NCBI RefSeq assembly: GCF_023195925.1
Contig: NZ_JALPRE010000015.1
Location: 1-64,000 of the forward strand
Length of the DNA: 64,000 nucleotides
Direction: 5' to 3'
Source of the DNA: Aquimarina acroporae
GTDB taxonomy: Bacteria; Bacteroidota; Bacteroidia; Flavobacteriales; Flavobacteriaceae
Shown: positions 16,698 to 24,812 of the stretch, piece by piece
Numbering within the stretch: the stretch's first letter is position 1
Layout: every line of letters begins with the position of its first letter
The notes under the pieces: model-generated
Seen by the model: only the letters and a program-made list of their open reading frames with translations
What the model was told of the DNA's origin: nothing
Databases searched by the model: none
Program-made: the position numbers and the translations under genes

Positions 16698-18914
16698 TTA
16701 AATAGCGCCATTATTAGAGATGTTTTTTAAAATAACCTTTTTAAGATCAGATTTATTTAGTGGTTTATTTACCAAGTCGTTCATGCCGGCTTGCCTGCAT
16801 TCTTCCTCAACTTCACTTAATTCTGAAGCAGTTAATGCAATAATAGGGGTAGTGGTATTAAACTCTCTAATTTCTAAAGTAGCCTGCATACCGTCTAAAA
16901 CAGGCATATTAATATCCATAAGAACCAAATCAAACTGGTCTTTTTTTAGTAATTCTACGGCCTCAGATCCATTCTCTGCGATAACGCAGTTGTATCCAAT
17001 TTTATGAAGCAGCTTTTTGGTTACTATCTGGTTGATTTTATTGTCTTCGGCAAGAAGGATTTTTGAAGTGAAATCTGCTTCGCAATCGTCTTGAATATCA
17101 TGATCAACATTAGGTTTTACTGTTGGGCTTATTCTTAGATCAAGATCAAAATAGAACTTGGAACCTTTATCTTTACTGCTTTCAAATTGAATACTGCTAT
17201 TCATAGTTTGCAACAAAGTTTTTACAATAGACAGCCCTAGTCCCGTTCCTTGTTTATTGTCATAAACGCTTCCTACCTGAGAAAATTCTTCAAAAATGTA
17301 TTCCTGTTGATCTTCGGGAATACCAATACCGGTATCTTCAACCTCGAATCGAATTTTTGCTTTTTTTGCATCTATAGATCGTAGTTGAACACGAAGCCAA
17401 ATTTTTCCGTTCTCTGTAAACTTAATAGCGTTTCCAATTAAATTCATTAAAATTTCAGAAAGACAAAGGCTATCGATCTCAATAAGTGACGGTATATTTT
17501 GGTTATATTCAAGAATGAGTTCATTTCTCTTCTGCGAAGATTGAAATTCAAAAGTTTGCAATATGTTTTTAGATAACGAATGCAAACAGGTAGGGGTTTT
17601 TATAATTTCTGTTTTCTCAGAGTCAATTTTGCTTATTTTCAAAACCTTATTAACCAGGTTAAGTAGATAATCTGCCGAAAACTTGAGAGAATTAAACAGT
17701 TCCTGATCTTCCTTTGAATTATTTTCCTTTTCTAATAGCAGGGAAGAAATACCGATAACTCCATACAAAGGGGTTCTAAGCTCATGACTAATAGTAGAGA
17801 TAAATTGGGATTTTATCTTACTTAGTTTTTCGGCCTGTAACTTAGCTTCATTCAATTCTATGTTTTTTAACTCAAGAATGTTGGTAGCTTTTTTCTTTGA
17901 TTGATACTCTTTGTAGTAAAAAAAAGCGGCTCCCATAAGAAGTAAAAGGCCAAATAAGGATATGTAAATAATAAGCCTGTTGTTTTCATCGATGTTTTGC
18001 AATAATGTTTTTTCTCTTTCTGAGGTTTCTAATTTTCTTTCATATTCACCTACCTTGAATCTTATTTTGGCAATTTCTTTATTTTTATCTCTTGCATTTT
18101 GAAAGACTTTTATTTCATTTTTTTGCAATTGTTTTAAGTCTTCAATCGCTTTAGAAGGCTCTCCAATATTCTGGTACAGCTCAGATCGATATTGATAAAA
18201 GTAGCTTTTGCCTTTTAACCAGTACTTATCTTCATTTTCAAGTAACTTAAAGGTTTTATCGAAATAATATTCGGCCTTTTCAACATCTTTCAGATAGGCA
18301 AAGTTTCTAGCTCTTAACAGGTTAAGAGTGCTTATTCCTAGTTGTATACTGTCGGGGATTGTGGCGGCTATACTATCGGCTTCTTTAAGATAAGGAGCTG
18401 CTTCATCGTACCTGTCCAGATCCATATAGGTCCAGATTAAATTATGCAGGGCGATTTGATAGTTATTGGTAGGATTAATTTCTTTTCCCAATTCAACGCC
18501 TTTTTTATAGTATTTCAGAGCGTTTTCAAAATCTTCATTATCGTCATAGTAAATGTTTGCCAGACCCTGAAAAATATAAGGTAGTAGTTTTTTCGACTTG
18601 GTTTTTTTACTGTATTCTAATGCTTTAGACATATTTGTCTTGGCATTTTCATAGTCAATAATCTCATATTGAACGGTTCCCATGATAAAGTATGCATGAG
18701 ATAAATAATGGTAATGGTTTAGTTCTTGCGCATAGGTAACTGCTTTAAAAGAAAGCTCCAATGCCTCATACATGTTATTTTCTATCCTGTACTGTTGTGC
18801 GGTTCTTATTAGCACATCAAGGCTATCAATTCTCTCAAAACTCCGGTCATTCTGAGAAAAGGCCAGTATTGAGAAATTAAAAAGAAGTATACAAAAAGTA
18901 ATTTTTTTCAACAC
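16698..18914 (-). CDS. Hybrid sensor histidine kinase/response regulator with TPR sensor
   Basis: A 738-aa one-piece signalling protein. It has a signal peptide (residues 1-20), periplasmic TPR repeats (about 30-270, e.g. YENAKTNMSKALEYSKK, FENALKYYKKGVELGK), a coiled coil, one membrane helix (about 313-333) and HisKA with the phospho-acceptor His377 in FISTISHELRTPLYG. HATPase follows (NLIGNAIKFTENG, DTGIGIPED, GTGLGLSIVK), then a C-terminal receiver (ILLAEDNKINQ, acceptor Asp near 667 in LVLMDINMPVLDG, KPL). No output DNA-binding domain is present, so phosphotransfer to a partner is expected. It diverges from pbpC across 285 bases that contain two copies of a repeated motif. Confidence 0.95.
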   Translation of the reverse strand: MLKKITFCILLFNFSILAFSQNDRSFERIDSLDVLIRTAQQYRIENNMYEALELSFKAVTYAQELNHYHYLSHAYFIMGTVQYEIIDYENAKTNMSKALEYSKKTKSKKLLPYIFQGLANIYYDDNEDFENALKYYKKGVELGKEINPTNNYQIALHNLIWTYMDLDRYDEAAPYLKEADSIAATIPDSIQLGISTLNLLRARNFAYLKDVEKAEYYFDKTFKLLENEDKYWLKGKSYFYQYRSELYQNIGEPSKAIEDLKQLQKNEIKVFQNARDKNKEIAKIRFKVGEYERKLETSEREKTLLQNIDENNRLIIYISLFGLLLLMGAAFFYYKEYQSKKKATNILELKNIELNEAKLQAEKLSKIKSQFISTISHELRTPLYGVIGISSLLLEKENNSKEDQELFNSLKFSADYLLNLVNKVLKISKIDSEKTEIIKTPTCLHSLSKNILQTFEFQSSQKRNELILEYNQNIPSLIEIDSLCLSEILMNLIGNAIKFTENGKIWLRVQLRSIDAKKAKIRFEVEDTGIGIPEDQQEYIFEEFSQVGSVYDNKQGTGLGLSIVKTLLQTMNSSIQFESSKDKGSKFYFDLDLRISPTVKPNVDHDIQDDCEADFTSKILLAEDNKINQIVTKKLLHKIGYNCVIAENGSEAVELLKKDQFDLVLMDINMPVLDGMQATLEIREFNTTTPIIALTASELSEVEEECRQAGMNDLVNKPLNKSDLKKVILKNISNNGAI

Positions 18915-19005
18915 ACGATAGCTTTTGAAATAACAAACATAACCATAGGTCGATATGACATCAAACCAGCTATAAGTCGGTAAAAATTCTAAGTAGAGCC
19001 CCTAC

Positions 19006-19106
19006 TTTTTTCCATAAAACCTGAGAAAAAAGCAATAAATAGTTTTTAAGAGGAACTTAAATGTAATGAAATTCTTTGAGTTTTTCCGTAAAATGTAGGA
19101 AAAAAC
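19006..19106. repeat. Two imperfect direct repeats with dyad symmetry in the kinase/pbpC gap
   Basis: Copy 1 (19006-19032) and copy 2 (19080-19106) share the pattern TTTTTCC(A/G)TAAAA, a variable 3-4 bases, then AG(G)AAAAAA. Each copy is a rough palindrome, with TTTTTCC facing GGAAAAA in copy 2. They are 74 bases apart in the divergent promoter region and are candidate binding sites for a dimeric regulator. The rest of the 285-base gap shows no gene. Confidence 0.4.
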
Positions 19107-19138
19107 GTCAAAAAGAATTGAAAAAATAATACTTTATT

Positions 19139-19172
19139 TTGCTGGGAATGGTATGAGTTTAGATTAATTTTA
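19139..19172 (+). promoter_or_regulatory. Weak candidate pbpC promoter
   Basis: TTG (19139-19141), 23 bases, then TAATTTTA (19165-19172), which matches the TAnnTTTG consensus except for the last base. This places transcription about 20 bases before the GTG start of pbpC. Confidence 0.3.
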
Positions 19173-19199
19173 GCACTAGTGTATTTTCTATAGGGATAA

Positions 19200-21563
19200 G
19201 TGGTTAAAGATATATTTCTAAAAATAAAAGAATTTGTAAAAAGTCATCCTAAGCGGGTCATGATCACTCTAGTTATCTTGGTCTGGTACTATTTTTCATT
19301 ACCCAATCCTCTTTTTAAGGATCCCACAGCTACGGTTATAGAGTCCAGAAATGGTGAATTAATAGGAGCCAAAATTGCTAATGATGGTCAATGGCGCTTT
19401 CCTCAGACCGATAGTGTTCCACAAAAGTTTAAACAATGCATTGTAGCTTTTGAAGATCAGCAGTTTTTTCGTCATCCAGGCTTTAACCCCGTTGCGATGG
19501 GTGAAGCAATGCTAGATAATTTTCAAGCAGGGCGAGTAGTGCGCGGAGGTAGTACGATAACGCAACAAGTTATTAGATTATCAAGAAAAGGAAAAGAGCG
19601 AACGTATTTTGAAAAGCTTAAAGAACTCATATTGGCCACGCGATTGGAGCTAGGTGCATCAAAAGAGGAAATCTTGAAATTGTATACTTCTCATGCTCCT
19701 TTTGGGGGTAATGTAGTTGGGATTGATATGGCTGCATGGCGTTATTTTGGAGTGCCAGCGTATCAGTTATCATGGGCAGAAAGTGCAACTCTTGCTATTT
19801 TACCGAATGCTCCATCATTAATCTATCCTGGTAAAAACCAAGAGAAACTTATAAATAAAAGAAATCGGTTATTGCAAACACTGCTCGAAAAGGGAACTAT
19901 AGATTCTTTAACCTATAAATTATCAATTCAAGAGACTCCTCCACAAAAACCTTATTTTCTACCACAGTTGGCTCCACATTTGGTAGATAAAGCAGCAAGG
20001 CAATTTACAGGTAAAAGATTACAAACCACTATCGATCTAAAATTGCAAAAGCAGGTTAATCAAATTGTAAAACAGCATTACGAAAGCCTATTGCAAAACG
20101 AGGTGCATAATATGGCCGTTCTAGTGCTCGATACACGTTCTCGGCAAGTGTTGAGTTATGTTGGTAATAGCCCTACCGATAAAGGACATCAAAAAGATGT
20201 AGATATTATACATGCTTCAAGGAGTACAGGGAGTACACTTAAACCTTTGCTTTATGCGGCAATGTTGGATAAAGGAGAATTACTCCCTGAGCAATTGGTC
20301 GACGATATTCCTACGGTAATTGCAGGATATACTCCACAGAATTTTGACGAAAGTTATAGTGGTGCAGTACCGGTAAATAGAGCCTTGGCCAGATCCCTTA
20401 ATGTTCCAGCTGTTCGTTTGTTACAGACATATGGTTTACAGCGTTTCAGAGATGAGATGAATGTGTTCAAAATACAAGGATTACGATACAGTGCAGATCA
20501 TTATGGTTTGTCTCTTATTGTTGGTGGAGCCGAGGGTAGTTTGTGGGACCTGTGTAAGACCTATGCCGGAATGGTAGGTGTTTTGAATCATTTTGAAGAA
20601 ACATCTAGTGAATATTTTGATAATGAGTTTGTAGAGCCCACTTATGTACTCGATGAACAAATTAGTTTTGGAAAGAAAAAACAAGAGAAATTGATTTATG
20701 GTGCGGGGAGTATCTGGCTTACTTTTGAAGCGATGAAACAGGTAAACAGACCACAGAGTGACGAAGCTTGGGAGTTTTATGATTCTTCAAAAGAAATTGC
20801 CTGGAAAACAGGAACCAGTTTTGGGAACCGAGATGCTTGGGCTATAGGAGCGAGTCAAGACTATGTGGTTGGTGTCTGGGTGGGTAATGCCGATGGAGAA
20901 GGGCGACCTGAACTAACAGGCTTAAATTCTGCTGCTCCGGTTTTATTTGATGTTTTTAATGTATTACCAAATTCTAAGTGGTTTCCAAGGCCCTATGATG
21001 ATTTGATAGAGGTTGACGTATGCGTTCAAAGTGGTTTTATTGCTGGAAATGTATGTCCTTCAAAAAAAATGATGATTCCTTTACAGGGGACCAAAACAGG
21101 ACCCTGTCCCTATCATAAACTTATACATTTAGATCCTTCCGAAGAATACCAGGTAAATTCTTCATGCGAATCTGTAGAAAATATGGTTCATGAACCCTGG
21201 TTTGTACTTCCTCCTTTACAAGAATACTTTTATAAGACCAATAATGCAGGGTATAAAACCCTTCCGCCCTATAGACCCGATTGTGTGCAAAAAGAGGAAA
21301 ACAAAATGGACTTCATATTTCCAAAGGCAAATGCGAAGGTATATTTGCCTAAAGATTTTGATGGAGAAAAGAGCGAAGTGGTTCTTAAAATCGCTCATAA
21401 TAATCCAAATACCAGAGTATTTTGGTATGTAGATGATCAATTTATAGGGGTTACAAAACGGTTTCACGAAATGCCGATTCAACCTAAGGCTGGTAAACAT
21501 CTCATTACAGTTTTGGATGAACTTGGAAATGAAATTAAAAGACAAATAGAAGTAAAGGAATAA
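19200..21563 (+). CDS. pbpC: Penicillin-binding protein 1C
   Basis: A bifunctional class A PBP of the 1C type (787 aa). It has a short basic cytoplasmic tail and one membrane helix (about 20-34), then the GT51 transglycosylase domain (FEDQQFFRHPGFNP, GGSTITQQVIRLSR). The transpeptidase domain has the SxxK motif at Ser345-Lys348 (STGSTLKP), the SLN motif (ARSLNVPAV) and KTG (AWKTGTSFGNRDAW). A C-terminal Cys-containing and Ig-like BiPBP_C extension completes it. The start is GTG at 19200; the next in-frame ATG (residue 21) would remove the cytoplasmic tail. In many bacteria it is paired with the alpha-2-macroglobulin gene, here 7 kb upstream. Confidence 0.95.
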   Translation: MVKDIFLKIKEFVKSHPKRVMITLVILVWYYFSLPNPLFKDPTATVIESRNGELIGAKIANDGQWRFPQTDSVPQKFKQCIVAFEDQQFFRHPGFNPVAMGEAMLDNFQAGRVVRGGSTITQQVIRLSRKGKERTYFEKLKELILATRLELGASKEEILKLYTSHAPFGGNVVGIDMAAWRYFGVPAYQLSWAESATLAILPNAPSLIYPGKNQEKLINKRNRLLQTLLEKGTIDSLTYKLSIQETPPQKPYFLPQLAPHLVDKAARQFTGKRLQTTIDLKLQKQVNQIVKQHYESLLQNEVHNMAVLVLDTRSRQVLSYVGNSPTDKGHQKDVDIIHASRSTGSTLKPLLYAAMLDKGELLPEQLVDDIPTVIAGYTPQNFDESYSGAVPVNRALARSLNVPAVRLLQTYGLQRFRDEMNVFKIQGLRYSADHYGLSLIVGGAEGSLWDLCKTYAGMVGVLNHFEETSSEYFDNEFVEPTYVLDEQISFGKKKQEKLIYGAGSIWLTFEAMKQVNRPQSDEAWEFYDSSKEIAWKTGTSFGNRDAWAIGASQDYVVGVWVGNADGEGRPELTGLNSAAPVLFDVFNVLPNSKWFPRPYDDLIEVDVCVQSGFIAGNVCPSKKMMIPLQGTKTGPCPYHKLIHLDPSEEYQVNSSCESVENMVHEPWFVLPPLQEYFYKTNNAGYKTLPPYRPDCVQKEENKMDFIFPKANAKVYLPKDFDGEKSEVVLKIAHNNPNTRVFWYVDDQFIGVTKRFHEMPIQPKAGKHLITVLDELGNEIKRQIEVKE

Positions 21564-21601
21564 ATCCTGTCAAAGAAATATAGAATAGCTATTTTTTAAA
21601 G

Positions 21602-21619
21602 TTAGTCATTTATGACTAA
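21602..21619. promoter_or_regulatory. Perfect 18-bp palindrome, candidate TetR operator
   Basis: TTAGTCAT, 2 bases (TT), ATGACTAA: two perfect 8-base arms. It sits 5 bases upstream of the -33 TTG of the promoter that drives the TetR-headed acyl-CoA operon, the place and form expected for an autoregulatory TetR operator. I did not see another exact copy in the window. Confidence 0.65.
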
Positions 21620-21624
21620 AAAAG

Positions 21625-21655
21625 TTGATAACAATATAAAATATTATTACATTTG
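21625..21655 (+). promoter_or_regulatory. Promoter of the acyl-CoA catabolic operon
   Basis: TTG (21625-21627), 20 bases, TACATTTG (21648-21655), an exact fit to the Flavobacterium/Bacteroides TTG-N20-TAnnTTTG promoter. Transcription would start near 21660, which rules out the upstream TTG codon at 21653 as a start and favours the GTG at 21671. Confidence 0.7.
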
Positions 21656-21670
21656 TTTAAAAAGGAGTAC

Positions 21671-22324
21671 GTGGATACAAAACAAAGAATACTGAATCAG
21701 GCTCTTAAAGCCTTCAATAAGTCGGGATATGGTGCGGTAAATCTGTTTGAACTGGCAAAATCTTTAGAAATGAGTCGTGGAAATATGACCTATCATTTTA
21801 AAGATAAAGAAGCATTACTGAAAGAGTTGATAGATCAATTATGGGAAAAACTAACAAGCGGAAGAGTTGCTAAAAGCATTCCTTCCTTTCAGAATTTACA
21901 TCATGATGCCCAGTTATATTATAGATTGCAGCAAGAGTATACCTTTATTTTTCATGACAATCAGGTGTTGATGCACCCTTTGATTGCTAAAAAAATGAAG
22001 TCTTTGTGTGAAAAGACAATCAAAGATATTGAAACTGCAATTGCGTTTTCAATTCAGTTAGGGAATATGAAGGTAGAACCAGCTCCTGGAGTTTATAAAA
22101 ACCTGGCGATTACTTCATGGATGATGATGTTTTTCTGGCGATCACATCAAATGGTAAAACAAGATAAGACCAAAGAAGATGGAGAAAAAGTAATATGGAG
22201 TCTCCTATTACCTCACCTTACAGAAAAAGGGTTGGCTTCGTTTAAAAAATTCTTTGGAGAAGATTATTTAACCAATATGGGAGAGGCATTCGATGAGAAT
22301 ATGGATTCTTATTTAACATTTTAA
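21671..22324 (+). CDS. TetR family transcriptional regulator
   Basis: A 217-aa TetR protein starting at GTG 21671 (VDTKQRILNQALKAF). The N-terminal helix-turn-helix is clear: GAVNLFELAKSLEMSRGNMTYHFKDKEALL. The ligand domain (about 60-215) is helical with no recognised subfamily. The frame is open upstream to a TTG at 21653, but the promoter -7 element covers that codon. The following ligase gene is 9 bases away. With the palindrome at 21602-21619, it most likely represses the whole downstream operon until an acyl-CoA or acid inducer binds. AtuR and PsrA-type regulators are analogous in role. Confidence 0.92.
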   Translation: MDTKQRILNQALKAFNKSGYGAVNLFELAKSLEMSRGNMTYHFKDKEALLKELIDQLWEKLTSGRVAKSIPSFQNLHHDAQLYYRLQQEYTFIFHDNQVLMHPLIAKKMKSLCEKTIKDIETAIAFSIQLGNMKVEPAPGVYKNLAITSWMMMFFWRSHQMVKQDKTKEDGEKVIWSLLLPHLTEKGLASFKKFFGEDYLTNMGEAFDENMDSYLTF

Positions 22325-22333
22325 CTTTAAATA

Positions 22334-24025
22334 ATGGGTAAATTAAGCATACCAGATTATGGTTCACTTCCTGAATACTTTTATCATTGGGTCAGGGAAA
22401 AGCCTAATTACCCTTTTTTAAAACAACCTGAAGGAGCTCTCTGGAAGACTATGACATATCATGAGGCTTGTGATGTTGCCTCTAGAATGGCTAAATGGTT
22501 TGAATCGGCTGGGCTACAGAAGGGAGATCATATTGCCATATATTCTAAGAATTGTTATCATTGGATTCTGGCAGATCTTGCTATAATGATTGGGGGCTAT
22601 GTATCGGTGCCGTTGTATTACAATCTTTCTGCAACGCAATTAGGAAAAGTATTAAAACTATCTGATGCCAAAGCCGTTTTTATAGGAAAGTTAGAAACAT
22701 GGTCAACTGCTCATGCCGAAGAAATCTCGAATGATATAAAAATCATACGCTTTCCGCATTATAACGGAAATGCACAAATTACACAGGGACAAGTCTGGGA
22801 TGATATCGTGTTAGATACACCTCCTGTACTAGAAAAGCACATACCTAGCCCGCAAGAACTCTGGACCATACTATTTACGTCTGGAACAACCGGAACTCCG
22901 AAAGGGGTGATGCATGTTCATCATACTCCGGTTCAAATTATTAAAGACGACAGTAAAAATGATTGGATTGGTATTGCCAATAATCCTGCACCTCGATTGT
23001 TATCTTATCTTCCTTTAAATCATGTTGCAGAAAAAATAGGAGTCTATGCCGTTGCATTAATGCTGGGTGGTACAGTATCGTTTGGAGAAAGTATTGAAAC
23101 CTTTGCAAAAAATCTGCAAGATACGCAGCCTACTATTTTTTTTGCGGTACCCAGAATTTGGACAAAGTTTTACCTAGCAGTGGTAAATAAATTGTCGCTT
23201 AAGACGCAAAAAGTACTATTTCAAATTCCGATTATATCCAGAATTGTAAAGAGAAAAATACGATACGGTTTAGGCCTTTCTAAAGCAAAAGTGGTAGCTA
23301 CAGGTTCTGCTATTACTCCTACATATTTAAAAGAATGGTATAGTACATTAGGAATTCATCTCATTGAAGCATATGGAATGACAGAGGTATGTGGTTCCAT
23401 AACCAATACACCAATGCTAGATGCTCCCAAAGACTCTGTAGGAAAGCCAATACCAGGTTGTGAGGTGAAAGTTGATCCTGAAACAGGAGAAGTACTCATG
23501 AAATCACCCTACATGATGAAAGGATATTACAAAGATGAAGAGTTAACTCAAAAAGTTTTAAAAAATGGGTGGCTTCATAGTGGAGATAGAGGGCTTTTTG
23601 ATGAGAATGGTTTCCTAAAAATTATAGGGAGAGTGTCTGATGCTTTTAAGACCAGTAAAGGTAAATTTATTACTCCTAATCCTTTAGAAGAAAAAATAGA
23701 AAAGAACGTATTAATCGAGCAAGTATGTATTGCAGGATTGGGTATACCACAACCAATTGCGATCGTTAACCTTTCCGAAGTGGCAACGACAGCCTCCAAA
23801 GAAGAAATAGAAGACTCTTTATTAAGTACACTTAGTTCTTTAAATAAAGATCTTGCAAATTACACTAGGGTATCAACCGTAATTATAGATAAAAATATCT
23901 GGAATACCGAGAATGCTTTTTTAACTCCCACCCTTAAGATAAGACGTGGAGAAATTGATCAACAATACGGTCAATATTTTCAAGATTGGCATCATAGCAT
24001 AGAAAACATAGTATGGCATGAGTAA
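22334..24025 (+). CDS. AMP-dependent acyl-CoA synthetase (long-chain type)
   Basis: A 563-aa AMP-forming ligase that would activate the pathway's acid substrate to its CoA thioester. Motifs are LFTSGTTGTPKGVMH (P-loop, about 180-194), YGMTEVCGS, and WLHSGDRGLFDENGFLKIIGR followed by the lid Lys region FKTSKGKFITP. The overall pattern matches the long-chain/FAA1 group, with a truncated C-terminus typical of this group. It plays the role of AtuH in the acyclic-terpene pathway if the analogy holds. Its stop overlaps the start of the SDR gene by 8 bases. Confidence 0.92.
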   Translation: MGKLSIPDYGSLPEYFYHWVREKPNYPFLKQPEGALWKTMTYHEACDVASRMAKWFESAGLQKGDHIAIYSKNCYHWILADLAIMIGGYVSVPLYYNLSATQLGKVLKLSDAKAVFIGKLETWSTAHAEEISNDIKIIRFPHYNGNAQITQGQVWDDIVLDTPPVLEKHIPSPQELWTILFTSGTTGTPKGVMHVHHTPVQIIKDDSKNDWIGIANNPAPRLLSYLPLNHVAEKIGVYAVALMLGGTVSFGESIETFAKNLQDTQPTIFFAVPRIWTKFYLAVVNKLSLKTQKVLFQIPIISRIVKRKIRYGLGLSKAKVVATGSAITPTYLKEWYSTLGIHLIEAYGMTEVCGSITNTPMLDAPKDSVGKPIPGCEVKVDPETGEVLMKSPYMMKGYYKDEELTQKVLKNGWLHSGDRGLFDENGFLKIIGRVSDAFKTSKGKFITPNPLEEKIEKNVLIEQVCIAGLGIPQPIAIVNLSEVATTASKEEIEDSLLSTLSSLNKDLANYTRVSTVIIDKNIWNTENAFLTPTLKIRRGEIDQQYGQYFQDWHHSIENIVWHE

Positions 24026-24812
24026 GACAGTACTTATTACAGGAGGATCGAGTGGTATTGGATATTCTATGTCCAGATATTTTGCAAAAGCTGCATATCA
24101 TTTGCTTTGGGTTTCTCTTTTAGAAGAAGAAATAGAAGCTGCTAAACAAAAATTAAGAAGAGAGTTTACAAATTGCAATGTTGATGCATTGGTGCAGGAT
24201 CTGTCAAAACCAGAAGCTGCTCAAAATGTCTACAACTGGGTAGTAGAAAACAATTGGAACATAGATACGGTTATTAATAATGCGGGAATAGGTACCTATG
24301 GTTTTGTACCAGAGACAAACCTTGAAAAAGAACTTACAATGATCAACCTTAATGTGCGTAATGTATACAATATGACCCGATTTTTTCTTGAAGATATGGT
24401 TATAAAAAACGTAGGGACGATTATTAATATTAGTTCCATAAGTTCTTTTCAGCCGTCACCGAAGTTAAGTACTTATGGTGCCACCAAAGCATTTGTAAAT
24501 CACTTTAGCAGAAGTGTGAATGAAGAGCTTAAGATGAAAGGATCTAAGGTGAAAGTAATTTGTGTTTGTCCTGCGGCAATAAGGGATACCAATTTTAAAA
24601 CTTCAGGGAATATGGAAAATGTAAAAACGTTTGATGGTATGGTAACTACAACTTCTGAAGAGGTGGCTAAAGATATCTGGAAGGGATACATGAAGAGAAA
24701 AGATTTTATAGTGAGTGGTAGAAAAATGAGGTGGTTATATCGAATTTCAGGGTTTATTCCCTATAGAATTCAGCAAATTTTAGTGCGTAAAGAAGTAAAA
24801 GAAGTAGCGTAA
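24018..24812 (+). CDS. Short-chain dehydrogenase/reductase
   Basis: A 264-aa classical SDR: cofactor loop TGGSSGIG (8-15), NNAG at about 87-90, catalytic Ser near 140 (INISSISSF), and YGATK with Tyr153 and Lys157. Residues after 225 form a membrane-associating basic/aromatic tail (MRWLYRISGFIPYRIQQILV), as in membrane-bound DltE/17-beta-HSD-like SDRs. In the operon it may oxidise an alcohol or a 3-hydroxyacyl intermediate. The ATG overlaps the ligase stop (ATGAGTAA), and its own stop abuts the next ATG. Confidence 0.9.
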   Translation: MSKTVLITGGSSGIGYSMSRYFAKAAYHLLWVSLLEEEIEAAKQKLRREFTNCNVDALVQDLSKPEAAQNVYNWVVENNWNIDTVINNAGIGTYGFVPETNLEKELTMINLNVRNVYNMTRFFLEDMVIKNVGTIINISSISSFQPSPKLSTYGATKAFVNHFSRSVNEELKMKGSKVKVICVCPAAIRDTNFKTSGNMENVKTFDGMVTTTSEEVAKDIWKGYMKRKDFIVSGRKMRWLYRISGFIPYRIQQILVRKEVKEVA

